In this document: piece after piece, positions 30,672 to 41,377 of the stretch
Layout of the letters: each line of letters begins with the position of its first letter
How positions within the stretch are numbered: the first letter of the stretch is position 1
DNA from: Tetrapisispora phaffii CBS 4417
Taxonomy: Eukaryota > Ascomycota > Saccharomycetes > Saccharomycetales > Saccharomycetaceae
NCBI RefSeq assembly: GCF_000236905.1
Contig: NC_016527.1
Coordinates: forward strand, 496,001 to 560,000
Direction: 5' to 3'
Length of the DNA: 64,000 nucleotides
Position numbers and translations under genes: made by a program
The notes under the pieces: model-generated
Told to the model about the DNA's origin: nothing
What the model saw: only the letters and a program-made list of their open reading frames with translations
The model's database searches: none

Positions 30672-31640
30672 CGTTAGCGTTTAGTAACTTATATGTTTAT
30701 ACGTTTCTGGAATAAGAAATCAATATCAAGCTGCTATAACGTTTTAATATCCCTTTTACGAATAACTTAAATTATACATACATATATATATATATATATA
30801 TATGTATAAATGCATGCAATTAGTTCTAGTATTATAGTAATAAATTTTCTTTTTTGGAACTCATCGCACTTTATTTTTCATTTTATTTTCAGCAACCATT
30901 ACCCCGCCTAAACTAGGCCCATGGAAACATCAAGATCAAGAGAATGTGAGTATGTATAAATATATATACATATATAGACGAGGAGCGATACAAACGTTAA
31001 GTATGCAATAGCAAAAACACAAGTAATACCTTTACCACTTACCCTAGAAATCAGATGAATTTCTTGAATCAACTCATTGCACTGTAACTACACATATATA
31101 CATATGTATATGCATTTCTATGTTATTGAAACTATAAACTATAGTATCTGAAATGTTCGTCTTTTAAAGAAAAAATTCATTTAAAGATTCGTAAACTGAT
31201 GCGTCGTTTTTTAGTAAAATATTATAAATCTTCATAAAAATCTCGAAATCTGAAAAAAATTGTGAATTTATAACACTAAATTCGTGGAAGTTGCATGTTT
31301 ATCCAACGGCTTGTTTTCTTATTTCTCAACATCAAAAAAAAGGATTAAAGTTTGATGAATTAAGGCTATGTGGTACAAAAAGGAAATACATTAAGAATTA
31401 TAAACGAAAGAAATTGTACATATATATATGTATATGGAAAGTATCTTCAAGATTAAGAATTTCATGATCTAGTTTCTTATATATTTGTCTGTTTATATAA
31501 ATTAATTCCTGTTAGTTTTTATTTTTATTAAAGTGTTCATTATTTTAATAGATTAGTGAAAATAATCGAAAAAGTGGGTTACATATAGAGATACTCACTA
31601 CCTAGTCATAGGAAGCAATAATATTTCCCCTTTCTCAATC
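30672..31640. other. Divergent intergenic region BUD23-ARE
   Basis: About 970 bases of very AT-rich promoter DNA with a TA run at 30782-30804 and further TATATA stretches near 30960 and 31420. No gene is supported. Confidence 0.6.
30782..30804. repeat. (TA)n microsatellite
   Basis: An uninterrupted TA dinucleotide run about 110 bases upstream of the BUD23 start. Confidence 0.9.
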
Positions 31641-33419
31641 ATGGCTTCTGGTCTTTTGAAGGATCAAAAGTTTATAAAGATTCAAAAATTGAATTCTATT
31701 GATAATGGTAGAAAAAAGAAATCCATTATTATCAATGATGGAGATTTTGATGCTGTTAGTGATGGATCATTTGTTGATTTAAATGATGAGAAAATTGAAA
31801 AAATTAAAATTATTGAGGATAACATTGAAAGCATTAGTTCAGGTGTAAACGTTAAAATTCCTGCGAATAGTTTATCAGCTGCTGCATCAAATAATTCTAC
31901 TGTTTTTAACGCTAATTCAGAATATATTGAAAGGCACATTAAGATCATCGATGGCAGAGCTAGATCAAGATATAAGAGAAACACAAAAGAAGCTATATCA
32001 TATTTTGGTGATGTCAGTTTTCAAACCAGACCTTCTATTTTAGATGGTTCAATTAACAATCCTTACCAAGAAAAATTTAGTGGTCCAATTTTTGAGAAAA
32101 TAAGTTTTAGTGATAAAAACAGTGATGTTCTTGTTGCATCAAATTTTGGTGGGTTTTATGTCTTGGCTTGGATGAGTGTTGCATTTTCATGCTTCAAAAT
32201 GTTAATTGAATATTATAATACACACGATCATTCTTTTAAGGATTCTGAAATCTTGCATTTTATGACAACTGATCTTTTCACTGTAGCTGCTGTCGATTTA
32301 ATGATGTATTCTAATTTATGGTTTATTTTTGCTATTCAATGGTTATGTAAAATGAATATCTTAAAATGGAAACCAGTCGGTAGAATGATTACCGCCATAT
32401 TTGAAAGTTGTTTTGTTATATTCTATATTATCCTAACAGAAAACATTTTAGGCTTGCATTGGGTTGCTAAAATCTTTTTATTTTTGCATTCATTAGTTTT
32501 ACTAATGAAAATGCATTCATTCGCATTCTATAATGGTTATTTATGGAACATTAAATCAGAGTTAAGCTTCTCTACTCGTGCTTTGAAGAAATATTACAAT
32601 TCTGAAAACAAGGAAGTCATCGAAACATTAAACAGATCAAAAGATTTCTGTACTAGTGAATTAAATGCCATCTCCGATACAGTAGCATTTCCAGAAAATA
32701 TTAATGTCAAAAATTTCTTTATGTACACTATGTTCCCAACTCTTGTTTATCAAGTTGAATATCCAAGAACAGAAAGAATCAGATGGAGATACGTTTTAGA
32801 AAAAGCATGTGCTATCTTTGGTACCATTTTTTTAATGATGTTACTTGCACAAACATATATGTATCCTGTTGCCATGAGAGCAATTGCTGTCAAGCATACT
32901 CAATGGCAAGGTTACGTACATAGAGCGAAACAATGGGCAGAATTACTCATTGACCTTGTCCCAAGTTTTATCACTATGTATATTTTGAATTTCTATCTAA
33001 TTTGGGACGCTATCCTAAATTGTATTGCAGAATTAACTTGTTTTGGTGATAGATATTTCTATGGTGATTGGTGGAATTGTGTTGATTGGGGTGATTTTTC
33101 AAGAATTTGGAATATTCCAGTTCACAAGTTTTTGTTGAGACATGTTTACCATAGTTCAATCAGTTTCTTGAATTTATCAAAATCTCAAGCAACTTTAATG
33201 ACTTTTTTTATAAGTTCGGTGGTTCATGAGTTAGCAATGTATGTTATTTTCAAAAAATTGAGATGCTATTTATTCATTTTACAAATGACGCAATTACCTT
33301 TAGTTACCATCAGTAAGACCAAGTATTTCAGAGATCGTACTATCATTAACAATGTCTTTTTCTGGTTAGGTATTTGTACTGGACCAAGTATCATGTGCAC
33401 GTTATATTTGACATTCTAA
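31641..33419 (+). CDS. ARE1/ARE2: Acyl-CoA:sterol O-acyltransferase (ARE1/ARE2 family)
   Basis: The 592-residue protein is an ACAT-type member of the MBOAT family that esterifies ergosterol with fatty acids in the ER for storage in lipid droplets. A hydrophilic N-terminal region (about 1-165) is followed by multiple membrane segments. The family signature FYGDWWN is at residues 473-479, and the MBOAT catalytic histidine is at about residue 529 in SSVVHELAMY. S. cerevisiae has two paralogues from the genome duplication, ARE1 (YCR048W) and ARE2 (YNR019W). The neighbours here are a YCR gene (BUD23) and a YNR gene (ATP23), so position does not decide between them; length is nearer Are1. Confidence 0.95.
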   Translation: MASGLLKDQKFIKIQKLNSIDNGRKKKSIIINDGDFDAVSDGSFVDLNDEKIEKIKIIEDNIESISSGVNVKIPANSLSAAASNNSTVFNANSEYIERHIKIIDGRARSRYKRNTKEAISYFGDVSFQTRPSILDGSINNPYQEKFSGPIFEKISFSDKNSDVLVASNFGGFYVLAWMSVAFSCFKMLIEYYNTHDHSFKDSEILHFMTTDLFTVAAVDLMMYSNLWFIFAIQWLCKMNILKWKPVGRMITAIFESCFVIFYIILTENILGLHWVAKIFLFLHSLVLLMKMHSFAFYNGYLWNIKSELSFSTRALKKYYNSENKEVIETLNRSKDFCTSELNAISDTVAFPENINVKNFFMYTMFPTLVYQVEYPRTERIRWRYVLEKACAIFGTIFLMMLLAQTYMYPVAMRAIAVKHTQWQGYVHRAKQWAELLIDLVPSFITMYILNFYLIWDAILNCIAELTCFGDRYFYGDWWNCVDWGDFSRIWNIPVHKFLLRHVYHSSISFLNLSKSQATLMTFFISSVVHELAMYVIFKKLRCYLFILQMTQLPLVTISKTKYFRDRTIINNVFFWLGICTGPSIMCTLYLTF

Positions 33420-33604
33420 TTTAGACAAGTTGAACATAACTGCTACTCAAAATTAGAATAACCACAGATAAAAGTTATGTACTCAATAGTTTTTAAAAAT
33501 AGACATTTAAACTATCATTTTATTTTGCCCATTATTTTTATATACCAAAGTTCTATTTACAAAAGAAAGAATACTATCAAGTGTTCATGCTAAGTGATGA
33601 GCAA

Positions 33605-34363
33605 TCATCTATAAATATCTTCAAAAGGTCTTGTATCATTAAAACAACTTTCCCAAACCTCGTCTACCACCAATTCAGCTTGTTTTTTATCCTTACAATT
33701 AGGATTCCCCATTAAACTTAATACTGCTCTCCTTTTTACACATTCCTGATGCCCTTTAGCAATTGTGAATCCAAAGCCTCTCTTTGAGAATTCTTGGAAA
33801 AATCTACATTCGCCACTTAATGATGATGCCCTAATCTCTGAGCAAGCATGTTGCTTTAAATTCAACCAATCTACTTTCCATTTTAAATTATCAAATTGAT
33901 GCACCAATTCATGCGCCAAAGTATCTTCTAGATGCCACTTATCTCTGATTCTATTTTGACATATTAAGATACCATAATCTGGATGGAACCCACCACTTCT
34001 TAATTCAGGACAAACGTCACATATAATCTTGGATTCATCAAAGGATTTCACCGTCTTATTATCGATGTTGGGATTATTTTCACTTAATTTTGAAATCTGT
34101 TGAATCATAAATCTTACCGTTGGAGAATACTTGAGAAGCCAATCTCTATACTCATAGCAACTATTACATTGCTTTCTTGTCAAAATATATTGATAATCAT
34201 TTTCATAGTTACTTTTCTCCTCTGGAGTCAATCCTAAACCAGTATTATATTGAAATGTCCTTCTCCACCATTGAAACCCCTTCAAACTATTTAAATCTTT
34301 TGGAGTGTTTGCAACTTTAATTGTTTCCACAATTGAATTGTCCTTACTGTTACTATCATCCAT
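33605..34363 (-). CDS. ATP23: Atp23, mitochondrial metalloprotease and ATP synthase assembly factor
   Basis: The 252-residue protein matches Atp23 of the mitochondrial intermembrane space. It removes the presequence of Atp6 and helps assemble the F0 sector. The metalloprotease motif HELVH is at residues 151-155 with catalytic Glu152. Cysteines are numerous (CNSCYEYR near 66-73, ICDVC near 114-118, CSE, CRFF, CVKRR, CKDKK, CFND), as expected for a protein oxidised by Mia40. It is about 25 residues longer than the yeast protein, mostly at the N-terminus. Position next to an ARE gene and YNR021W matches YNR020C. Confidence 0.96.
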   Translation of the reverse strand: MDDSNSKDNSIVETIKVANTPKDLNSLKGFQWWRRTFQYNTGLGLTPEEKSNYENDYQYILTRKQCNSCYEYRDWLLKYSPTVRFMIQQISKLSENNPNIDNKTVKSFDESKIICDVCPELRSGGFHPDYGILICQNRIRDKWHLEDTLAHELVHQFDNLKWKVDWLNLKQHACSEIRASSLSGECRFFQEFSKRGFGFTIAKGHQECVKRRAVLSLMGNPNCKDKKQAELVVDEVWESCFNDTRPFEDIYR

Positions 34364-34906
34364 TGTTATAATTTAATAGTTTCGGGGCACTTATATGAAG
34401 CTACGACGGAAAAATCAGTGCTGTGTTAAATTCTAATGTCTTCTAATCTTATCAACTGATTGGAATCAAAATCTAAATGTTGATATAGTTTGAAATGTCC
34501 ACAATATCTCCCACCACCATCGATATATACATAATTACAGTCATATCAGATCGATATTAAAATTCACGTGGCATGGTATTTTTATAGAAATAGGTCGTTT
34601 GTAAATTTCACTCACTTTTAGCTTTTTTACATCCGGACAGAATTGATTTATTGGTGATAATTGATATTATTATTTTTTTTCATGAATTTTTCAGTGAACA
34701 AACAATATTAGAACTGGAGGATTAATAGATAATATTAATAAGTACAACTACCATTTAGCTTTGATGAATATTTTTTAAAGTTATATTATTATTATAATTA
34801 AACTATATTGTGTTTAGTTCTTCTTTTAGTTTTACCTGTAAAAGTTTACTTTAAATCAGAACTCCAAGTATAAGCGCATAATAGGTCATTTTTATTACAA
34901 CCAGCT
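34364..34906. other. Divergent intergenic region ATP23-YNR021W
   Basis: About 540 bases of promoter DNA with a CACGTG site at 34565-34570. No gene is seen. Confidence 0.6.
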
Positions 34907-36133
34907 ATGTCGGTTATTTTCGAAGCAATGAACTCTTTCAGTAGGATTCTAGAATCTATGAATGCTGAATATTTATCCTACACTCCAGAGCAATTGAAGG
35001 AAATGTCGGTCTTCCAAAGATTAAGCGTCTACAATTTTACATTTGAATTCTTTTGTATTAGCATCATCGTTCTAATTTTTGTATTTTATCAAGTTGGTAT
35101 CAGTATCAATAAGGGAAAAGCTGATAAGTTATTTAAAGAATTCAATAACTATTTTGGTCATGATTTGAAATTCTCTCGTGTTGCATTCAGTGACAAAGAT
35201 AACAAGGAATTACCATACGCTGAGCAAGAAAAAAGTTCTTGGTTCACTTCTTTCGCCACTGGTAGATCGTCTATTGAAAGTATTACCCTAAGAGCCCATT
35301 TATACCCCCGCAATAATCCTATCTCTTTGGGCTTTGAATTAGTGTTAGGCTACTTCTTCCCATCTTTGAAAATTAAGGATTTGGAAGAATTCGCTGAATT
35401 CACAATCAAACCGAATGGTATTTTCGTCAGTACTGAAACTAGTGAAGCAAATGGTAACGCAAAAGAAATTCTAAAAAATTTCAAGTTTGTTACTGCCATA
35501 GTTAATAAAAGTGCAATGAATGAATCCCGTCGTGACAATTTCTTCTTATCCGTTACACACACTAGTGAAAGTGACAAGTTACCTGCAAATTACGTGTATA
35601 TGTCTGAAGTCAACCAATTCAATGGCATCTATGAAAACTATGTTCCAACTATTTTAAATAAGGATCTTTTATTGAAACTTTCCCACATTTTGAAATTCGT
35701 TAGTTTTACCGATTTACCATCTGAAAAACCATTCTCTCAAGCTGAATGGGAAGCCAACCAACAACCAAAAGCCGTCATCCGTGTCTCTTTCCCAACCTCC
35801 ACCACTGATATTGAAAACATCAAGGTTCTGATTGGTGCTGTTGTTGAAATCTTTGACAAAGCCACTAACAATTTAGTCAACAACAAAGGTACTCAATTCA
35901 TCAAACCAGACATGTTAAACAAATCCTTAAAATTACGTTCTCAACATTTGGATAGCATCAACAAAGCTATCGAACAAGCCAAAAAAGAACTTGCTGCTGA
36001 AAAGAAATACGAAGCAGACAAGGAAATGAGACGCCAAAAGAAGAAATCTGGAGAATTGTTGGAATATGACAAGAAAATGGCAGAAAAGAGGGCCAGGCGT
36101 GCCAAGAACAAGCAAAAACAAAGAATGCAATAG
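34907..36133 (+). CDS. ER membrane protein, YNR021W/CCDC47-like (DUF1682)
   Basis: The 408-residue protein matches S. cerevisiae YNR021W in length, position and architecture. One membrane segment lies near residues 45-66 (FTFEFFCISIIVLIFVFYQV), after a short luminal or cytosolic N-terminus. A mixed alpha/beta domain follows (about 70-330). The C-terminal tail is highly charged and probably helical (KKELAAEKKYEADKEMRRQKKK) and ends with many Arg/Lys. This layout is that of the DUF1682 family, whose human member CCDC47 is part of the PAT complex that assists multipass protein insertion at the ER. Assigning that role to the yeast protein is inference. Confidence 0.9.
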   Translation: MSVIFEAMNSFSRILESMNAEYLSYTPEQLKEMSVFQRLSVYNFTFEFFCISIIVLIFVFYQVGISINKGKADKLFKEFNNYFGHDLKFSRVAFSDKDNKELPYAEQEKSSWFTSFATGRSSIESITLRAHLYPRNNPISLGFELVLGYFFPSLKIKDLEEFAEFTIKPNGIFVSTETSEANGNAKEILKNFKFVTAIVNKSAMNESRRDNFFLSVTHTSESDKLPANYVYMSEVNQFNGIYENYVPTILNKDLLLKLSHILKFVSFTDLPSEKPFSQAEWEANQQPKAVIRVSFPTSTTDIENIKVLIGAVVEIFDKATNNLVNNKGTQFIKPDMLNKSLKLRSQHLDSINKAIEQAKKELAAEKKYEADKEMRRQKKKSGELLEYDKKMAEKRARRAKNKQKQRMQ

Positions 36134-36809
36134 AACCCCACTAAATGACAACCGTCTGCAAATTGAACTGCACCATTTTTTTATAACCTTATTCACAAGC
36201 ATGAAACGCATGTATGAACAAAACCACACCCATTTTATATCCCATATTATATGTCATATATACTACATGAAGTCCATTGACTCACTATAATGAATATAAT
36301 GAATATAATCGATAAACTATATACATATACTCATTGAAAACTCACTAAAAGATGGTTAAACAAATGATATTCTCACTTGAATACCAATCGAATTACTGTC
36401 GTCGTCGAAGTCTTACCACATAGAACATAATAAAGTCACTTGTCACGTTACAAAAATATATCAAGTACGCTTTTAGATGTGAAATTTCTCAACGCTGTAA
36501 AACTGAAATATGCAAAAAAATATTCCGCCGATGACTAAATCGCTTCAAACATATTCAAATGTGTGAAGTGATAACAAGTTATAGAAGTGAAATAAATTGT
36601 ACAGGAACTAATAGACGTTGAGAAGAACAAGTTTACATTGTCTTCGTTGAATAATTTGGATTCATTAGTAACTTAATGTTAATGTTAATTTGATATTTAC
36701 TATTAAGCTTTGTTGTCTTTCCTTTATGCCATCTTTCTGTATTCATTCTTGGTAGTCATTCATATATTCATATAACCATATCATCAAAAAAACAAATAGA
36801 CGCGACACA
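36134..36809. other. Intergenic region YNR021W-THR4
   Basis: About 680 bases containing the THR4 promoter. A perfect Gcn4 site TGACTCA lies at 36278-36284, and a weaker TGACTAA is at 36532-36538. No gene is seen. Confidence 0.65.
36278..36284. promoter_or_regulatory. Gcn4 site TGACTCA
   Basis: The perfect Gcn4 consensus lies about 525 bases upstream of THR4, an amino acid biosynthesis gene controlled by Gcn4 in S. cerevisiae. The distance is large, so the closer TGACTAA at 36532-36538 may also matter. Confidence 0.45.
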
Positions 36810-38357
36810 ATGGTCACTCCATCTCAAGTTTATAGATCAACCAGATCAGACTCCACTGAAACCAGATCGTTTGAAGAAGCTGTTCTTCAAGGTTTGGCTA
36901 CCGATGGTGGTTTGTTCATTCCACCAACCATCCCACATGTTTCTGCCGAGACTTTAAAACAATGGTCTAAATTGTCCTTCCAAGACTTGGCATTTGAAAT
37001 TATGAGTCTATATATCGCAAGGGATGAAATTCCAAGTGAAGATTTAAAAGCCTTAGTTGATAGATCTTATTCTACCTTCCGTTCTAAGGATGTCACACCA
37101 TTAGTCAAGAATTTGACTGGCTCTAAAGAAAATATCCACATCTTAGAATTATTCCATGGTCCAACGTATGCTTTCAAAGATGTTGCTTTACAATTTGTTG
37201 GTAACTTATTTGAATATTTCTTACAAAGATTCAATCAAGGTAAACAAGATAGTGAAAAGAAGAAGTTGACTGTTGTTGGTGCTACTTCTGGTGACACTGG
37301 TTCTGCCGCTATCTACGGGTTGAGAGGAAAGAAAGACGTTTCTGTGTTTATTTTATACCCAACCGGTAGAATCTCTCCAATCCAAGAGGAACAAATGACC
37401 ACTGTTCCAGACAAAAACGTCCAAACCCTATCCGTCAACGGTACTTTCGACAACTGTCAAGATATCGTGAAAGCTATCTTTGGTGACAAAGATTTCAACT
37501 CTGGACATCATGTTGGTGCTGTTAATTCTATTAACTGGGCAAGAATTTTAGCTCAAATTACATATTATTTCTACTCATATTTTCAAGTCACTGATGGTAA
37601 AGATGAGAAAGTTAAATTTGTTGTACCAAGTGGTAACTTTGGTGACATCTTAGCTGGTTATTTTGCCAAGAAAATGGGCTTACCAATCGAAAAATTAGTT
37701 ATTGCCACGAATGAAAATGATATTTTAGACAGATTCTTGAAGTCAGGTACCTATGAAAGATCAGATGCCGTTGCTGCCACTTTATCGCCAGCTATGGACA
37801 TTTTAATTTCTTCTAATTTTGAAAGATTACTATGGTTTTTAGCTAGAGAAAACTTAACAGCCAACGGTTCTGATGACTTGAAGGCTGGTGAAATTGTAAA
37901 CAACTGGTTCCACCAATTAAAGACTGCAGGTAAATTTATTGTCGACCCAAAGATCATTGCCGGTGCTTCTGTAGATTTCGCTTCTGAAAGGGTCTCCAAC
38001 GAGGAAACTATCTCTACCATCAAGGACATTTACCAAAACAGTGAAAACCCTAAAAAATACATTCTAGATCCACACACTGCTGTTGGTGTCTGTGCCACCA
38101 AGAGAGTTATTGCCAAGGATTCAAACGACGCAAACCTTCACTATATTTCTCTATCTACAGCTCATCCAGCTAAATTTGCCGATGCTGTCAACAAAGCATT
38201 ATCTGAATTTGAAGGTTACTCTTTCGAAAAAGATGTTTTACCAGCTGAATTAAAGAAGCTATCGACTTTAGAAAAAAGATTAAAGTTTGTTGAAAAACCA
38301 GATATTGAATTAGTTAAGAATGCCATTGAAGAGGAATTAGTTAAGATGGGATTATAA
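36810..38357 (+). CDS. THR4: Threonine synthase
   Basis: The 515-residue protein matches Thr4, which converts O-phosphohomoserine to threonine and phosphate with pyridoxal phosphate. The N-terminal LATDGGLFIPP motif and the PLP-lysine segment GPTYAFKD (Lys123) are present, as is the phosphate-binding ATSGDTGSAA glycine loop. Length agrees to one residue with the yeast enzyme. Codon use looks more biased towards preferred codons (GGT, TCT, GAA, CCA) than its neighbours, consistent with high expression. It is YCR053W in S. cerevisiae. Confidence 0.98.
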   Translation: MVTPSQVYRSTRSDSTETRSFEEAVLQGLATDGGLFIPPTIPHVSAETLKQWSKLSFQDLAFEIMSLYIARDEIPSEDLKALVDRSYSTFRSKDVTPLVKNLTGSKENIHILELFHGPTYAFKDVALQFVGNLFEYFLQRFNQGKQDSEKKKLTVVGATSGDTGSAAIYGLRGKKDVSVFILYPTGRISPIQEEQMTTVPDKNVQTLSVNGTFDNCQDIVKAIFGDKDFNSGHHVGAVNSINWARILAQITYYFYSYFQVTDGKDEKVKFVVPSGNFGDILAGYFAKKMGLPIEKLVIATNENDILDRFLKSGTYERSDAVAATLSPAMDILISSNFERLLWFLARENLTANGSDDLKAGEIVNNWFHQLKTAGKFIVDPKIIAGASVDFASERVSNEETISTIKDIYQNSENPKKYILDPHTAVGVCATKRVIAKDSNDANLHYISLSTAHPAKFADAVNKALSEFEGYSFEKDVLPAELKKLSTLEKRLKFVEKPDIELVKNAIEEELVKMGL

Positions 38358-39451
38358 TGTTACCTCACACTCCTGTAACAAAAATCTAACATCCTCCCCT
38401 ATCATATATAACTTATAAGAACAAATAAATGAAATACGAACAGTTTGTTATTAATAACTGCCTAACCTACTTATTTCTCTTGCATGTAAAGTGCTCAAAC
38501 TCTAAGTTAATTCACTTATAATCCCTTTCAACGAACTAAACCTATCTTAGTTGAACATAACCAATATACATTGATAATAACTCTTGAACACTTCTCACTC
38601 GACCACCTTCTTGTCTGTAAAATAACATTAGACGAATTGAACTATCTAATATTGATTACTTTACCTTAGCACATACGTGGATATTCCAATGTGTCATCGG
38701 AAGACAAGTTTGCGGTTCCGCTTCGTCTTCATCCGTTATTCCTAAACTATGCGTTATTTTGAAGATGCTGTGAACCACAAGAAGCCATTTTAACGATATG
38801 CTAATGAAACGTTACGGATAAAACAAAAATCTGACTCAGTGAAAGAATAACTGACAAGTTTCAACTAGCTACCGGTTTTCGTAAATACCTGGTACAGAAT
38901 AGTAACCGTAACACGAGAGAAATAAAACGTAACAAACAGATCAACCATACCTACACGTTGCGCAGTATCTACTAAATTTTGCTCAAAAGTCAATTGAACA
39001 AACGCATATTATACAAACAAATATGAAAAGAACGAGTGAAAGCAAGCTTAAAGCTATAAAAGACTTGGAACTTTCTTTCATAACATTGTAGTGAATGTAT
39101 TGCAATGGTCAGCAATTACAAAGCCTCTTCCTATTTTGTTTTCTTACAATTACATGGTGGATAGAACAATGTAATGTTTTAAGCATTTTTCTATGCTAAT
39201 TTTAATTATTGTGCTTGCCTTAATTTATTTTCTTTTAAAAATTATTTCCTTTAAATTATTATTAATACAAATAAACAATGAAAAAAAAGGATTATGTATT
39301 ATGTAGTATGACTTACTGTATATATAGCTTTCTTAAAAAACGTTACCTTTGAGTAATTGTATCTTTACCTTCCCAGCATAATTGTTGATTAGAATTCCAC
39401 AATTAAGAAAAGAACTATAAATAGTTAATACCATCAATCATCTATACTGAT
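38358..39451. other. Intergenic region THR4-TVS1
   Basis: About 1.1 kb of AT-rich DNA with no supported gene. It contains a TGACTCA at 38832-38838. In S. cerevisiae several genes lie between YCR053W and YCR061W; none is recognisable here. Confidence 0.6.
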
Positions 39452-41377
39452 ATGAAAGTCAACATATTGTATAAAACGTTACTACTATCCCTTGTTCCAT
39501 CATTGATTTCTGCTATACCTCATAATGGTGTCGACCATGGCTCACCTACCACGCACATGATGCCAAACGCTGCTTCAGAGGGCTTGCGAGAAGAATACAA
39601 TTCTACTACCATTATTCCAACTCCATACGCAATGGCACATATGCATGGTCAGCCAATTTTGGAACAAGCAGGGTTGACTCCAGCACAGAAATTATATTGG
39701 GAAAGTTATAATACTACTACTTTCTTAAATAGTGATATGGGCAATAGATCTGCTTTGAAATTCCATACTGTATCACTCATTGTAATAGCCGCTTTCATTT
39801 ATCCAATTTGTTTAGTACTAAATAATGTGGAATCAAATTGGTATCTACCATTATTAACTGTAAACTTCGGTTTAACAATCATGTCATTGACAGCTTTACA
39901 GGTATTTGTAACGAGTTTCCAAGATACTTTATACCCGGGAAATTTATACCGACCAGTTTCTTATATATTATTAATTTTAGCTTCAATCCATTATATAAGT
40001 GCTGTAGTTTATTGCGCTATTAAATGGATGCCAAAGGGTTACAACCAAGTGTTGACTTACGAAAACGGCGAAACTCATAATACCTCAATTCCTTTACAAG
40101 AATTTCATTCACATAGTGAAGAATCTACTGCATCATCGAATTTCTTGTCAGATGTTCCAAATATTTCAACGGATGTTAATAATAATAATAATAACAATGA
40201 TATTCATAAAAATAACTTTAACTCAGAAGCAAATATAGATAACTTCGATATAGAAGATCAGAATACACCTTTCCAAGATGGTCAAACTTTAAGAAGTAAG
40301 CATTTTAAGGGACAACATCAAAGCCGTAATGAAATCCTAGAGAAAGTTTATGATCAACCAATCATACAAATACTATCTAACAGATTTGGTACATTATTCG
40401 AACTTACATTCAATCTACTGAATTATCCTCTATTCGTTTATTATCTTATCTATATAACTATTGGTCTAACAGTTGGCAATCTATTCGGAAAAGGCCAAAG
40501 GAAGTTCAACTTACTAGCTCATTTTATTAAAGGTGGTGTATTTATCCTTTTAGGATTTGTATCATTAGCACGCTATTGTGGATTTGGTCAAAAAAGAGGT
40601 TGGGCATGGAATAGAATAATTATTTATAGAAGAGATGTCACACCTCAAAACTCCAAACTTTTTGGTTTTATCACTTTGCCTAAGGGTACTATTACAATGG
40701 AAGGATTAGAATCCTTCCTAATCTTTTTTTATGGTTCAACAAATGTCTTTTTAGAACATCTAGCTGGTGCTGGTGGCGCCTGGACTGCAAAAGATTTGCA
40801 ACACGTTTCTATTGCCTTTATGTATATAGGTACAGGTTTATGTGGTCTATTGGCAGAAAAAAATTTAAATGAAAAGAATTTCAAAACGGTAATTGAAAAC
40901 GCCAATAAAAATAATATAGATGGTGAAATCATTCATGAAGAGGATGTCTTTGCATGTTCAGGAGGCTACTCTCCAAACCCATTCCCAGCCTTCACAATAT
41001 TTTGGACTGGTATTCTAATGTCACAGCATGCTCAAGCTTCTACTACGTCTACAGCTATTCATATCCAATGGGGCTCATTACTATCATATGGTTCATTTTT
41101 TAGAATTTTTACATTCCTAATTTTATTCTTTGTTCCAAATAAAAATTCCTCACCATCGAGACCATTGACGGAATTAATCACGTCTTTTTGTATGTTATCT
41201 GGTGGTTTAATATTTATGGAATCCACTGATCAAGTTATCGAAGCCATGGAATATAGAGGATATACTCCAATGTTTACTTTCAATGTCTCTGTTGGTTTTG
41301 TAGCTTTAGTAATGGCATGGGAAATGATTTTATTCATGTGGAGGGATTATTTAAAGAACCATAATTCAACAAATTAA
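39452..41377 (+). CDS. TVS1: Multipass membrane protein of the Ytp1/YCR061W family
   Basis: The 641-residue protein matches S. cerevisiae YCR061W (TVS1), a membrane protein of poorly known function related to Ytp1. A signal peptide is visible (residues 1-21, ending SLISA). A His-rich segment follows (about 23-65; DHGSPTTHMMP, MAHMHGQP) that could bind metal, though this is inference. About ten membrane segments lie from residue 105 onward, separated by an Asn-rich hydrophilic loop (about 205-300). The domain with FFYGSTNVFLEHL and SGGLIFMESTDQ is the Ytp1-type C-terminal half. Position after THR4 and before tRNA-Ser(CGA) agrees with chromosome III order. Confidence 0.9.
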   Translation: MKVNILYKTLLLSLVPSLISAIPHNGVDHGSPTTHMMPNAASEGLREEYNSTTIIPTPYAMAHMHGQPILEQAGLTPAQKLYWESYNTTTFLNSDMGNRSALKFHTVSLIVIAAFIYPICLVLNNVESNWYLPLLTVNFGLTIMSLTALQVFVTSFQDTLYPGNLYRPVSYILLILASIHYISAVVYCAIKWMPKGYNQVLTYENGETHNTSIPLQEFHSHSEESTASSNFLSDVPNISTDVNNNNNNNDIHKNNFNSEANIDNFDIEDQNTPFQDGQTLRSKHFKGQHQSRNEILEKVYDQPIIQILSNRFGTLFELTFNLLNYPLFVYYLIYITIGLTVGNLFGKGQRKFNLLAHFIKGGVFILLGFVSLARYCGFGQKRGWAWNRIIIYRRDVTPQNSKLFGFITLPKGTITMEGLESFLIFFYGSTNVFLEHLAGAGGAWTAKDLQHVSIAFMYIGTGLCGLLAEKNLNEKNFKTVIENANKNNIDGEIIHEEDVFACSGGYSPNPFPAFTIFWTGILMSQHAQASTTSTAIHIQWGSLLSYGSFFRIFTFLILFFVPNKNSSPSRPLTELITSFCMLSGGLIFMESTDQVIEAMEYRGYTPMFTFNVSVGFVALVMAWEMILFMWRDYLKNHNSTN